From NCBI GenBank assembly GCA_015231395.1, contig JADGBP010000075.1:1-8763 (forward strand): a DNA stretch of 8,763 nt, in the 5' to 3' direction. The stretch is from Desulfamplus sp. GTDB taxonomy: Bacteria; Desulfobacterota; Desulfobacteria; Desulfobacterales; Desulfobacteraceae. The position numbers and the translations under genes were made by a program. Positions 1 to 8,137 of this stretch are shown here, in pieces (position 1 is the first letter of the stretch; every line of letters begins with the position of its first letter). The notes under the pieces are model-generated. The model was not told the origin of the DNA. It did no database searches and worked only from the letters and a program-made list of their open reading frames with translations.

Positions 1-21
1 AAATATAACTTATCTTGCATT

Positions 22-756
22 TCAGTACAAATAGGCTTCTTTTTCCAACACAAATTCAACTCTTCTGTTTTTTTCACGGTTCTCGGCAGAATTATTTTCA
101 ACTAATGGAAGTGTAGAGCCATAACCTGTTGCGGTCAATCTTTCCGGTGCAACTCCATTTTTGATTAAATATCTAAGAACTGCTGTAGCTCTTGCTGATG
201 AAAGTTCCCAATTGGACGAATACTTTTCCGTTGATATAGTAGCATCATCAGTATGCCCTTTTATGTTGAGAATATAATCAGGATATTCATACAAGATATC
301 AAGAAGCCTCTGCAAAACCGGAATGAATCCCTTGTTAAGCTCTGCCGAACCAGGCTTGAATACATAGTTACCATCAAGCCTGATGATAATTTTTCCCATT
401 CTGACAAAGGTGGTCAAATCATTACTGTCATTGTTCTGTGTAATAAACTTGTTCACATCCCTTATAATCGAATCCTGCCTTAACATTAATCCGGTTCTTT
501 CCTCAAGTGATATCTGCTGGTTACCATAATCAGGAAAATCAAACATATCAATATATTGAGAAAAAAAAGAGTTGGCTTCCATCTGGCTTTTTATAGTTTT
601 GATTGCTGAGACATATTGAACCCGTTCAATTGATGAGATGGAATAGAGTAGCACAAAAAATACAAGCAGCAGCGTGACAAGGTCAGCATAAGTAACCAGC
701 CATCCAGCGTCATCATCGTTGGAGAGAAAAGAATCAAATTGTTTTGTCTCTTTCAT
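22..756 (-). CDS. motB: MotB-family stator protein with OmpA-like peptidoglycan-binding domain
   Basis: Inner-membrane, peptidoglycan-anchored half of an ion-driven flagellar stator. Seen: a short cytoplasmic N-terminus, then one membrane segment at about residues 21-41 that starts with GWLVTYADLVTLLL. Asp25 in this segment matches the essential ion-carrying aspartate of MotB/PomB. A linker (42-112) follows, then an OmpA-like domain (about 115-238) with the motifs IKGHTDD (165-171), NWELSSARA (182-190) and NREKNRRVEF (226-235), which contact peptidoglycan in this family. The length of 244 aa is within the usual MotB range. The start lies 7 bp after the motA stop, so translation is probably coupled; the ribosome site before it is weak (AAGAA). 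The ion used (H+ or Na+) cannot be read from the sequence. The Zorya protein ZorB is a relative, but the rest of a Zorya locus is absent. Confidence 0.93.
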   Translation of the reverse strand: MKETKQFDSFLSNDDDAGWLVTYADLVTLLLVFFVLLYSISSIERVQYVSAIKTIKSQMEANSFFSQYIDMFDFPDYGNQQISLEERTGLMLRQDSIIRDVNKFITQNNDSNDLTTFVRMGKIIIRLDGNYVFKPGSAELNKGFIPVLQRLLDILYEYPDYILNIKGHTDDATISTEKYSSNWELSSARATAVLRYLIKNGVAPERLTATGYGSTLPLVENNSAENREKNRRVEFVLEKEAYLY

Positions 757-763
757 AAATTTC

Positions 764-1543
764 TTATAATTTATTTTGTAAATTCATTGATGCCATGGGC
801 TGTCTGGATTTTTCAGGAATAAAAGATGAGAGTTTTTCATAAACAGTAATAGGATTGTTGTTATCAAGTATTGAAATAGAACCCTCAAGCATTATCTCAA
901 GATTAATAACTTCCATAATGGTTCTGATTTTGAGTTTGCCGGCAACTGGCAGAAAAAAAAGGGTGGAGAGCAAAGAACCGTAAAATGTAGTCAAAAGTGC
1001 AACTGCCATAGACGGACCTATACTTGAAGGATCCTGTAATTTGCTGAGCATCTGAACAAGTCCAATCAGAGTGCCAAGCATTCCAAAAGCCGGAGAATAC
1101 ATTCCCATTTTCTTGAACACATCTTGCACAATGTAGTGTCTCATTTTAAGAGATTCAATTTCAGTGCTCAATGCTGCCCTTATCACATTTTCCGAAGAGC
1201 CGTCAGCGATAAGCCCGCATGCTTTTTTAAGAAAACCTGATTTTGTCTGGATCTTGCCAAGTTCAAGCAATCCCTGTTTTCTGCTGATATAGCAAAGTCG
1301 TATCATGGTTGCTACTGCATCATTAGGCTCTTCCTTATCCTTTGAAAAGACAAAATAGGCAGCTTTGAACGCGGCATAGACATCTTTGAACTGAAAGGTG
1401 AGAAATGTTGTGGCGACTGTCCCTCCGCCTACAATCATCATGCTTGGAATGTTAATAAAATTGTGGAGATCGCCACCAATAAATATTGCACTGACAATCA
1501 GGGAAATTCCGGAAATAATACCAAGCAGAGATGCGATATCCAT
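764..1543 (-). CDS. motA: MotA-family stator protein (proton/sodium channel subunit)
   Basis: Partner of MotB; five MotA copies surround two MotB in known stators and couple ion flow to flagellar rotation. Seen: four membrane segments at about residues 4-23, 33-51, 150-170 and 178-200, with a cytoplasmic loop between the second and third. Family motifs are present: SRKQGLLELGKI (87-98) and charged residues around 128-145 in the loop that meets the rotor, SPAFGMLGTLIGLV (150-163) with the conserved proline, ALLTTFYG (182-189), and EGSISI (220-225) in the C-terminal tail. At 259 aa it is a standard MotA and lacks the long C-terminal tail of the defence homologue ZorA. The ATG at 1543 starts directly at the first membrane helix; upstream ribosome-site match is weak (CGGTAA). 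First gene of a motA-motB pair. Confidence 0.93.
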   Translation of the reverse strand: MDIASLLGIISGISLIVSAIFIGGDLHNFINIPSMMIVGGGTVATTFLTFQFKDVYAAFKAAYFVFSKDKEEPNDAVATMIRLCYISRKQGLLELGKIQTKSGFLKKACGLIADGSSENVIRAALSTEIESLKMRHYIVQDVFKKMGMYSPAFGMLGTLIGLVQMLSKLQDPSSIGPSMAVALLTTFYGSLLSTLFFLPVAGKLKIRTIMEVINLEIMLEGSISILDNNNPITVYEKLSSFIPEKSRQPMASMNLQNKL

Positions 1544-1554
1544 ATTTTTTACCG

Positions 1555-1622
1555 TGAAAACAGATTTTTGTTTTCATGCTCCGGGGTGACCAGATTCTGG
1601 TCATTAATGTTTGGCATGAAAA
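1555..1622 (-). promoter_or_regulatory. motA leader with nested and competing inverted repeats
   Basis: The 90-bp gap before motA has three inverted repeats. An inner dyad is TGACCAG (1587-1593), ATT, CTGGTCA (1597-1603). Around it sits an outer perfect 9-bp pair, TTTTCATGC (1571-1579) and GCATGAAAA (1614-1622). The TTTTCA part of the outer left arm can instead pair with TGAAAACA (1555-1562) through TGTTTTCA (1569-1576). In the motA transcript the shared arm can therefore form either of two stems, and the second one lies just before the start codon. No run of U follows the stems, so a classic terminator is unlikely. The dyads are directly visible; a regulatory role is inferred. Confidence 0.4.
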
Positions 1623-1633
1623 TATATTTCGAT

Positions 1634-2872
1634 TTAATTTCTTAATTTTATGAACTGTTTTTCAATAAATATGTATGAAATGTTGGAAACTGCAAAGGTC
1701 AGAATCAAATAAAGAGCAAAAGTAGATATTACATTCTGCCCAGCAGGGATTATTTTTGTCAATATTGGATAGTGAACAATGTACATGCTGTAGCTTATTT
1801 TTGCAGTATATTGAGTTGCTGTATATAAAAAATCAGGCAGTGATATGTTGCGATAATGAAATACAATATATGCTAAAATAATCTGAGAAATATATTTCAT
1901 GTTTGTGATAACCATGAATTGAAAATAGTTCTCTTTCAAAGCTAACCTTTTAGCACCTATTTCGTTTATATTACCTGCCCCGTTAATATCAAAATAAAAA
2001 TTGTACGTGTAAAAGGCAATTAGTAATATCCCCACCCACAGAAATAACATACCACTATTTGGCAATCTCCAGTTTGTCCGTCTGAATCTCCAGATTACAA
2101 TACCAAGTGCAAAGCTATAGAGTTCTATATATATCTGCTCATTACTTAAACGCCACATATCTGAGATAGAAATTTTCTGTGAAAAATAGTTCCAGACCAT
2201 CCAGTTTCTTGTTCCAATAGAAATAAGCAGGATTATTCCGAATGTTATAATCATTACACGGTGTGATTTTCCCAGCATTAGATAGAAAAGAGCAGGTGCA
2301 ACAAGATACCATTGAAATTCAACGGCAAGAGTCCAGAAAACAGGATTGATGGAGCGAGAGTATTGCGAGAAAAAATTATGGATATTAAAAATATGAACTA
2401 TAAGATCCATTATATAATTGTGCAGAAATTTTAATCCTGCAACAGTTGCAGCAAAGCTGTCTATGTTATTATTTAAAAATTTCAGTCCTGAAATAATTGT
2501 AGCAAAGCTATTTATGTTTGTAGATACATCCAAGATACCCCACATCCAGAAGATAACTAACCAGAATATATAGGCAGGATAGATGCGGCATATTCTTAGA
2601 TAATAGAAACTTTTTAGGCTTTTGATATAAGTATTTCCAGGTATTTCCCTCAAACAAGTCATAGAAGAGGCAAGAAGATATCCGCTTATTATAAAAAACA
2701 GAGGGACTCCATAATTAATCGGAATTACAAGGCAGAGTTTAGTCCAGCCATGAATTTTATCCATATAAAGTCCCATATGTCCTATAACTACAGCAAGGAC
2801 GGCTAATGCTCTATAAAGATCAAACGCATGACTTCTTGCAGAATTTTTGTTTTTGGGAAAAGATAAACACAT
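1634..2872 (-). CDS. Membrane acyltransferase, acyltransferase-3 (OafA/YrhL-like) family
   Basis: Integral membrane enzyme expected to transfer an acyl group (often acetyl) to a cell-surface sugar such as O-antigen or exopolysaccharide. Seen: about ten hydrophobic segments over 412 aa and family landmarks in order: RALAVLAVVIGHM (21-33) with His32, the candidate catalytic residue; GVPLFFIISGYLL (55-67); RICRIYPAY (93-101); NPVFWTLAVEFQWYL (176-190) with Glu185; KISYSMYIVHYP (358-369) with His367; and a C-terminal FIEKQ (402-406) where many relatives have EKP. No fused SGNH domain is present. Residues 120-153 are an imperfect 17-residue tandem duplication. The start is 15 bp after the upstream ATPase stop, so cotranscription is likely, though no strong ribosome site is seen. 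The acceptor substrate is unknown. Confidence 0.9.
   Translation of the reverse strand: MCLSFPKNKNSARSHAFDLYRALAVLAVVIGHMGLYMDKIHGWTKLCLVIPINYGVPLFFIISGYLLASSMTCLREIPGNTYIKSLKSFYYLRICRIYPAYIFWLVIFWMWGILDVSTNINSFATIISGLKFLNNNIDSFAATVAGLKFLHNYIMDLIVHIFNIHNFFSQYSRSINPVFWTLAVEFQWYLVAPALFYLMLGKSHRVMIITFGIILLISIGTRNWMVWNYFSQKISISDMWRLSNEQIYIELYSFALGIVIWRFRRTNWRLPNSGMLFLWVGILLIAFYTYNFYFDINGAGNINEIGAKRLALKENYFQFMVITNMKYISQIILAYIVFHYRNISLPDFLYTATQYTAKISYSMYIVHYPILTKIIPAGQNVISTFALYLILTFAVSNISYIFIEKQFIKLRN
2414..2515 (-). repeat. 51-bp in-frame tandem duplication inside the acyltransferase gene
   Basis: Two adjacent 51-bp units (2414-2464 and 2465-2515) agree at 37 of 51 positions by hand alignment. 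They encode INSFATIISGLKFLNNN and IDSFAATVAGLKFLHNY. The second copy in the protein resembles the usual family stretch that ends in LxFLHN just before the conserved W(S/T)LxVE motif, so the first copy is probably the extra one. Confidence 0.75.
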
Positions 2873-2887
2873 TTAAGAATTTAGGAA

Positions 2888-4417
2888 TCAAGCATGTTGC
2901 AAATGTGTTGATATTACCATCTGCTGCTGTTCAAGATCCAAAAGATTGACAATCAGCTTGAGTTTCATACGTGATTCAGCCTCAGATTGTTTCAACAACC
3001 TGGAAAAAATGATTTTGTCCATGGCATCAACATCAGGTTCCCACCGGTAGGCAAGAGCGTGAATTTGTATCAACTTTCTGATCAATAGATGCCACTCGTT
3101 TGATGTCAGATTCCTCAAACGGTAGATATTGATATCATGCCATGCTTTACTGTAATTGCGTTCAAAAAAGGGGTTTTCTTTTTCTTCAGACATGTCGGTT
3201 TTTTCAAGTATCTCTTTTTTTTGAGATGTGTTTGTTATTTTAAGCGAGTCTGTTTTTTGTTTTTTAATGATTCTGGTGCGTTCAAAATCTTCGTTTTTAA
3301 GATGTGTGAAAAAATCATGGGTAAAGGCAAAGACCGGACAAAAGCCTTTAATTGGTCTGTCAGGACAGAAGAGTTCGTGGAGAAGTGAATAGCTTTTAGC
3401 TCTCTGGTTTATGCGGGTCAGCATAATGGATTCCGCCTCATCAAAGAGTACAATCCATCCTTTATATCCCATATTTTGAAACAAGGCAGCATATGCCTGA
3501 ATTGATTCAAGGTAAATTCGGTCGTCTTTGCACGAAAGGCTCTCTTCGTTATAAAAGGATACTTTTCTATATCGAAGGGCATTACGCAGTTGAATCACCG
3601 GAATCTCTTTTCCCATAAAGGCACTGTTCAGAATCCAGGGAAATTCCCTTGGTTTGAATCCTACGTGTTTTTTAAGATTACGTTTGTCATTGGGAATAGC
3701 CTCTGTTTGAAGTGCCATGGCAGCCAGAATGGATTTAAACCGGTGAGGAGTTGTCTCAGGAATCATATCCAAAACTGATTTATCGCGATTTTCCGAAAGA
3801 GACAGCCACTGCCGAACCTTTTTTTTCCAGATATCTACAAACGTGCTGCTCCCATTGAACATGCTGATATTCAGTGTGCCGTTGTTGTTTAACAAGTTGC
3901 TATTTTTTAGCAGGCTATTGCTGTTTGACAAGTTGCTGTTGTTTAATGCATTGCTGCTGTTTAGTGTGCTACTGTTATTTGTTAATGCATCGCTGCTGTT
4001 TAGCGGGTTGATGTTTATTTTAACCGGGTTGCTACTCTCCACAGTTTCACATGGAAAGGCGAGGTTTTCCATAAGAGAGTGATAAACCTGTTTCAGATTA
4101 TGGAAGGGCACTTCACGGGGATCCAGATTTATGTAGCTGACCGCATAGTTCTCTTCCAGTGCCCTTTGCTGGATATAATTGAGAGTATGAGATTTCCCCT
4201 GCCCATATGCACCGCAGACACACAGGTGAGCATTTTTACCCTTTTCAAGATTTTTGATCTGGGTTTCAAAATGTTGGTTTATATCCATATCACCGGTGGT
4301 GAGCAGTCTCACACCAATGGGGTCAAATAGACCTTCCCGCAAACGTTCCATTGCCCGCCGCAGTTTGAAATTGGGGGTATCTTTTAATATTTTTTCAAAA
4401 TCCTGATTGTTTTTCAT
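2888..4417 (-). CDS. BrxD-like (former DUF2791) P-loop ATPase with Asn/Ser/Leu low-complexity insert
   Basis: Predicted cytoplasmic AAA-like ATPase of the family that includes the BREX proteins BrxC/BrxD. Seen over 509 aa: an N-terminal lead-in (1-60); Walker A CGAYGQGKS (68-76); the family segment LDPREVPFHNLKQVYHSL (98-115); a low-complexity Asn/Ser/Leu stretch (about 137-190); Walker B WIVLFDEAES (321-330); and FAFTHDFF (363-370), matching the post-Walker-B strand of the family. A charged Lys/Glu-rich stretch (384-416) looks like an insert, and the C-terminus is helical. The ATG at 4417 is supported because residues 10-30 align with the start of the neighbouring ATPase. The ribosome site is not clear. 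It is more divergent than the upstream paralogue. Substrate and partners are unknown; association with the other two genes of the unit is inferred from order and strand. Confidence 0.82.
   Translation of the reverse strand: MKNNQDFEKILKDTPNFKLRRAMERLREGLFDPIGVRLLTTGDMDINQHFETQIKNLEKGKNAHLCVCGAYGQGKSHTLNYIQQRALEENYAVSYINLDPREVPFHNLKQVYHSLMENLAFPCETVESSNPVKININPLNSSDALTNNSSTLNSSNALNNSNLSNSNSLLKNSNLLNNNGTLNISMFNGSSTFVDIWKKKVRQWLSLSENRDKSVLDMIPETTPHRFKSILAAMALQTEAIPNDKRNLKKHVGFKPREFPWILNSAFMGKEIPVIQLRNALRYRKVSFYNEESLSCKDDRIYLESIQAYAALFQNMGYKGWIVLFDEAESIMLTRINQRAKSYSLLHELFCPDRPIKGFCPVFAFTHDFFTHLKNEDFERTRIIKKQKTDSLKITNTSQKKEILEKTDMSEEKENPFFERNYSKAWHDINIYRLRNLTSNEWHLLIRKLIQIHALAYRWEPDVDAMDKIIFSRLLKQSEAESRMKLKLIVNLLDLEQQQMVISTHLQHA
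3857..4012 (-). repeat. In-frame low-complexity repeat tract coding the Asn/Ser/Leu linker
   Basis: Imperfect direct repeats of 12-13 codons inside the ATPase gene. Two 24-bp stretches, 3941-3964 and 3980-4003, differ at 3 positions and share the core TTAATGCAT followed by GCTGCTGTTTAG; they are 39 bp apart. A second pair sharing ACAAGTTGCT starts at 3892 and 3928, 36 bp apart. All offsets are multiples of three, so the frame is kept. The protein product is a flexible linker such as LNSSNALNN, inserted between Walker A and Walker B. Confidence 0.7.
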
Positions 4418-4485
4418 GTTATATTATAATCAGTTATCTCATTATGGTTATAAATGTTTTGTTTTTTTGATTCTATTTCCGTCAC

Positions 4486-4589
4486 TATAGACTTCCAGAA
4501 AAATATTTCTGCATTCTCAATTTTGAAGGGCAACCACACAGGATTGCCCCTACAGTGATCTTGCCAATTTAATTATCTGGAAAACTATA
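4486..4589. repeat. Intergenic inverted-end repeat element, copy 1
   Basis: A 104-bp element with inverted ends: TATAGACTTCCAGA on the left and, read on the other strand, TATAGTTTTCCAGA on the right (12 of 14 match). Its centre carries the hairpin GGGCAA (4528-4533) and TTGCCC (4544-4549), with CC/GG able to extend the stem inward. It is closely matched by copy 2 at 5987-6088 in ends, centre and the flank TTGCCAATTTA. No coding capacity. It resembles a miniature inverted-repeat element or a REP-like palindrome. The rest of the 191-bp gap (4418-4608) shows only AT-rich sequence. Confidence 0.72.
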
Positions 4590-4608
4590 TGCATTTCCGT
4601 AACTATTC

Positions 4609-5973
4609 TTAGCTATCCCATGATGGCTGTAACTGCTCCACTTTTTCTGCTTCTATTTCACGTCTGGCTTCTATGATCTGCTGTTTCATGTCCATTGTTT
4701 CAGTGGATTGTCCCTGTTCTGCCATGTCCAGAACACGAATAAGCTGTTTTATGAAAAGACGCACTTCACTTAAAACTCCCATCTTTTTTTGATTGATGCA
4801 TATCTGTTCAATAAGTTTGTCTTTTACAGACTCTTGTGCATTCCATCTATAGGAGTTGCTGTGGATTGTTCTTAAAATTCTACCAAGCTCAATAAGTTCT
4901 TCTGTAGTTAGAGGGGTGCGGTGTATATCCACAAGTACCCCGCGAAAATTCAGACTTCCTGTTTCGCCGATTGAGCGTACACGACTCCACAGGGCATCAT
5001 AGGATTTAAAACCTTTTTCTGAAATGAGCACATCAGGGATAATGGAGAAAAAAATGTGAAGAAAACTCGAAGACTCACTGTTATCAATCAGCAGTCTGAC
5101 ATTCTCATATGCAGCACTTCGAACTGATGCACTCTGGGCAATCACGGTCTCCATCTCATCAAAAAGAAGGATCATCCCTTTATGCCCAATATATCTTAAA
5201 AAAAGAATCAAAGAGTTTAAAAGCTGTTTACTGTTGGTTTTATTCAGGAACTCATATATCTGGAATGGCTTGAGCTCTTTTTTTGTTGCCCTGCCACCTT
5301 CAAACCAGTGTAGCAACAATTCATGGTCACTGTTACCGTCACTGTCGATGTTACTATCTCTGTCTGTATGCTCATCTTTACTTGATGATTGTCCAGATGT
5401 CTGTACAAGTGACTGTGTAGATGCCTGCCGTGTAAAATGATTGTTCACAAGTGCTGTCAGGGCATTTGCAAAATTGATATCCATTCCCTGGAGTTCCTGG
5501 AGTTCACGCCCAAGTGAAGCTCTTGCCTTTTCACCATTGGCTCCTTTTGCATTGATATCTGTTTGAGCAAGCTGTTGCAGCCATGATTTAAGCAGGCTTC
5601 TTATTCCAATACCTTCAAAATTGCCCCGAAGTTCTCTGACAATATTCTGGTAAACGGTCTCAAATTTGTGAATCGGCACTTCACGGGTAAGTACAACAAA
5701 AGATATTGCAAAACCTCTTGCCAGAGCCAAATGGTGGATTACTGACATGAAATGGGTCTTGCCGTCTCCGTAATCACCACTGATAAAGCGGACTTTGGAG
5801 CCTCCTTGTGCGATATAGTTCTCAAAATCATCCTCTATAAAAGTGAGCCAGTTGGTTCGTCCCACTGTAAAAAGCGGGACAAAATCCACTGGAACAGTAC
5901 CTTTGCGGAGAGATTCAATAATGGAACGTGCCTGAAACGGTTTAAGCTGTTCAATCTCTTCTTTTGATATCAT
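4609..5973 (-). CDS. BrxD-like (former DUF2791) P-loop ATPase
   Basis: Predicted cytoplasmic ATPase of the BrxC/BrxD family, here the more typical of the two paralogues. Seen over 454 aa: family N-terminus ARSIIESLRKGTVP (15-28); Walker A GDYGDGKTH (66-74) followed by the family segment VLTREVPIHKFETVYQNI (94-111); a helical region (120-183); a Ser/Asp-rich, probably disordered linker (about 184-217); Walker B GMILLFDEMET (266-276); FFSIIPDVLIS (308-318); and a C-terminal helix VRLFIKQLIRVLDMAEQ (404-420). The length is near that of BrxD. The start is supported by AGAGG 7 bp before the ATG. It sits 110 bp after the 277-aa gene, the gap being filled by an inverted-end repeat. In BREX type 2 such ATPases work with a helicase; none is seen here. 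Role inferred only as an ATP-driven nucleic-acid or defence function. Confidence 0.87.
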   Translation of the reverse strand: MISKEEIEQLKPFQARSIIESLRKGTVPVDFVPLFTVGRTNWLTFIEDDFENYIAQGGSKVRFISGDYGDGKTHFMSVIHHLALARGFAISFVVLTREVPIHKFETVYQNIVRELRGNFEGIGIRSLLKSWLQQLAQTDINAKGANGEKARASLGRELQELQGMDINFANALTALVNNHFTRQASTQSLVQTSGQSSSKDEHTDRDSNIDSDGNSDHELLLHWFEGGRATKKELKPFQIYEFLNKTNSKQLLNSLILFLRYIGHKGMILLFDEMETVIAQSASVRSAAYENVRLLIDNSESSSFLHIFFSIIPDVLISEKGFKSYDALWSRVRSIGETGSLNFRGVLVDIHRTPLTTEELIELGRILRTIHSNSYRWNAQESVKDKLIEQICINQKKMGVLSEVRLFIKQLIRVLDMAEQGQSTETMDMKQQIIEARREIEAEKVEQLQPSWDS

Positions 5974-5986
5974 CTGTCAGCCTCTA

Positions 5987-6956
<970 letters not shown>

Positions 6957-6983
6957 TTATCAATAATTAATTGACATTGTGAT

Positions 6984-7071
6984 GTTACAATGTTTTTTGT
7001 CTATGGTTACAATGTTTTTTGTCTACGGTTACAATGTTTTTTGTCTACGGTTACAATGTTTTTTATCTAAG
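6984..7071. repeat. Four 22-bp tandem repeats in the divergent promoter region
   Basis: Four head-to-tail units at 6984-7005, 7006-7027, 7028-7049 and 7050-7071, with the shared core GTTACAATGTTTTTT then GTCTA. Units 2 and 3 are identical; unit 1 differs at one base and unit 4 at two. The 22-bp period is close to two turns of the helix, so equivalent sites face the same side. Each of the first three units contains the dyad ACAA-N6-TTGT. The array lies between the starts of the 277-aa gene (minus) and ftsY (plus). Just beside it, CATTGT (6975-6980) faces ACAATG (6987-6992). A partial further match, TTGTCTATG, occurs at 6940-6948. There are no spacers, so it is not CRISPR. Confidence 0.9.
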
Positions 7072-7083
7072 CAAAAAAATAAG

Positions 7084-7117
7084 TTGGTTATATTGCAGAA
7101 TTTGACTATTATGTCAA
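7084..7117 (+). promoter_or_regulatory. Possible ftsY promoter with overlapping dyad
   Basis: TTGGTT (7084-7089) and TATTAT (7107-7112) are 17 bp apart and could be -35 and -10 boxes; the -35 match is weak. The dyad TTGAC (7102-7106), TATTAT, GTCAA (7113-7117) is centred exactly on the -10 candidate and could be an operator. Both sites are visible; function is inferred. Confidence 0.3.
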
Positions 7118-7151
7118 TAATTTTAATGGATTAAATTAAATAAAGGGGACA

Positions 7152-8105
7152 TTGGCTGAAATGGATATATTGGGTAAACTGAAAAAAGGTCTGAGTAAAA
7201 CAAGAGATATTCTCCTGACAGATGTGGATGAGCTTTTTTCAAGAGAAAGAAAAATAGACGCAGCTCTTTTTGAGGAGCTTGAAGAAATTCTTGTGATGTC
7301 AGATATTGGTATTGATATTACTATGGAGCTCATGGATAAAATCAGAAAAAAATCGGTAAATCTCTCTTCCGCGAGCGATCTAAAAGTATTATTCAAAAAT
7401 GAACTGAAGGCAATGTTTCCCGTCAAGGAAATATTTTCTGTCAAAGATAGTGGAACAGAGCAGGTGCTTGATAAAGAACAAAACCAATTTATAAAACCTC
7501 TTGTAATTATGGTAGTTGGAGTTAATGGAACCGGTAAGACAACAACCCTTGGCAAACTTGCTCTTAAATATACAACTCAGGGTAAAAAGGTGCTTATTGC
7601 CGCAGCAGACACATTCAGGGCGGCGGCTATTGAACAGGTTGAGATATGGGCTAAGCGTGCGGGTGCAGGGATTGTAAAGCACAAGGCAGGTTCCGATCCT
7701 GCTGCAGTTGCCTTTGATGGGGTTGATGCTGCAATTGCAAGAGGAGTGGATGTTCTTCTGATTGATACTGCAGGCAGGCTTCATACGCAAAAGAATCTGA
7801 TGGAAGAGTTGAAAAAAATCAAGCGTTCAGTATCAAAAAGATTGCCAGGTGCTCCGCATCAGGTGCTTATGGTTCTGGATGCCACAACTGGTCAAAATGC
7901 TTTGTCTCAGGCAAAATTATTTAACGAGGCTGTAGAAATTACAGATCTTGCTCTTACTAAATTAGACGGGACAGCCAAAGGCGGTATTGTGGTGGCAGTG
8001 GCAAGAAGCATGAATGTCCCCCTTAAATATATCGGAGTTGGGGAAGGGATTGATGATCTTCAGGACTTTGACCCTGAATTGTTTGTCAATGCTCTTTTTG
8101 ATTGA
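7152..8105 (+). CDS. ftsY: FtsY, signal recognition particle receptor GTPase
   Basis: Receptor that docks the signal recognition particle with its ribosome at the inner membrane, by paired GTP hydrolysis with Ffh. Seen over 317 aa: a short helical N domain (about 10-90) without the long acidic A domain of E. coli FtsY; G1 GVNGTGKT (123-130); ADTFRAAA (152-159); G3 DTAGR (205-209); G4 TKLDGTAKGG (269-278); GVGEGIDDLQDFDP (295-308) at the C-terminus. The listed start is a TTG at 7152; an ATG at 7161 would give 314 aa. AAAGGGG at 7142-7148 is only 3 bp from the TTG and 12 bp from the ATG, so the sequence does not settle the start. It is divergent from the 277-aa gene and convergent with the DUF1456 gene. 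Confidence 0.97.
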   Translation: MAEMDILGKLKKGLSKTRDILLTDVDELFSRERKIDAALFEELEEILVMSDIGIDITMELMDKIRKKSVNLSSASDLKVLFKNELKAMFPVKEIFSVKDSGTEQVLDKEQNQFIKPLVIMVVGVNGTGKTTTLGKLALKYTTQGKKVLIAAADTFRAAAIEQVEIWAKRAGAGIVKHKAGSDPAAVAFDGVDAAIARGVDVLLIDTAGRLHTQKNLMEELKKIKRSVSKRLPGAPHQVLMVLDATTGQNALSQAKLFNEAVEITDLALTKLDGTAKGGIVVAVARSMNVPLKYIGVGEGIDDLQDFDPELFVNALFD

Positions 8106-8137
8106 TTCCAGGTTGTTATAAATATTGAATCCAAATT

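Noticed and set aside
22..1543. Zorya anti-phage system (ZorA/ZorB resemble MotA/MotB)
   Set aside because: The MotA-like protein is 259 aa with no long C-terminal tail as in ZorA, and no ZorC, ZorD or ZorE candidate is adjacent. The pair fits ordinary flagellar stator proteins.
1587..1603. Intrinsic terminator before motA
   Set aside because: The stem is followed by CCCCGG on the minus strand and TTAATG on the plus strand, so the required U run is absent.
3843..4082. Plus-strand leucine-rich open frame
   Set aside because: It is the antisense shadow of the Asn/Ser repeat tract in the ATPase gene; it has no homology that I recognise and the opposite frame has clear ATPase motifs.
6971..6999. 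Plus-strand promoter starting at TTGACA (6971-6976)
   Set aside because: No acceptable -10 box lies 16-18 bp downstream; the sequence there is the T-rich part of the tandem repeat.
6984..7071. CRISPR array
   Set aside because: The 22-bp units are directly adjacent with no spacers between them, and no cas gene is present.
7136..7790. Minus-strand open frames inside ftsY
   Set aside because: They overlap the GTPase motifs of ftsY on the other strand and show low-complexity Ser/Ile-rich translations typical of antisense reading.
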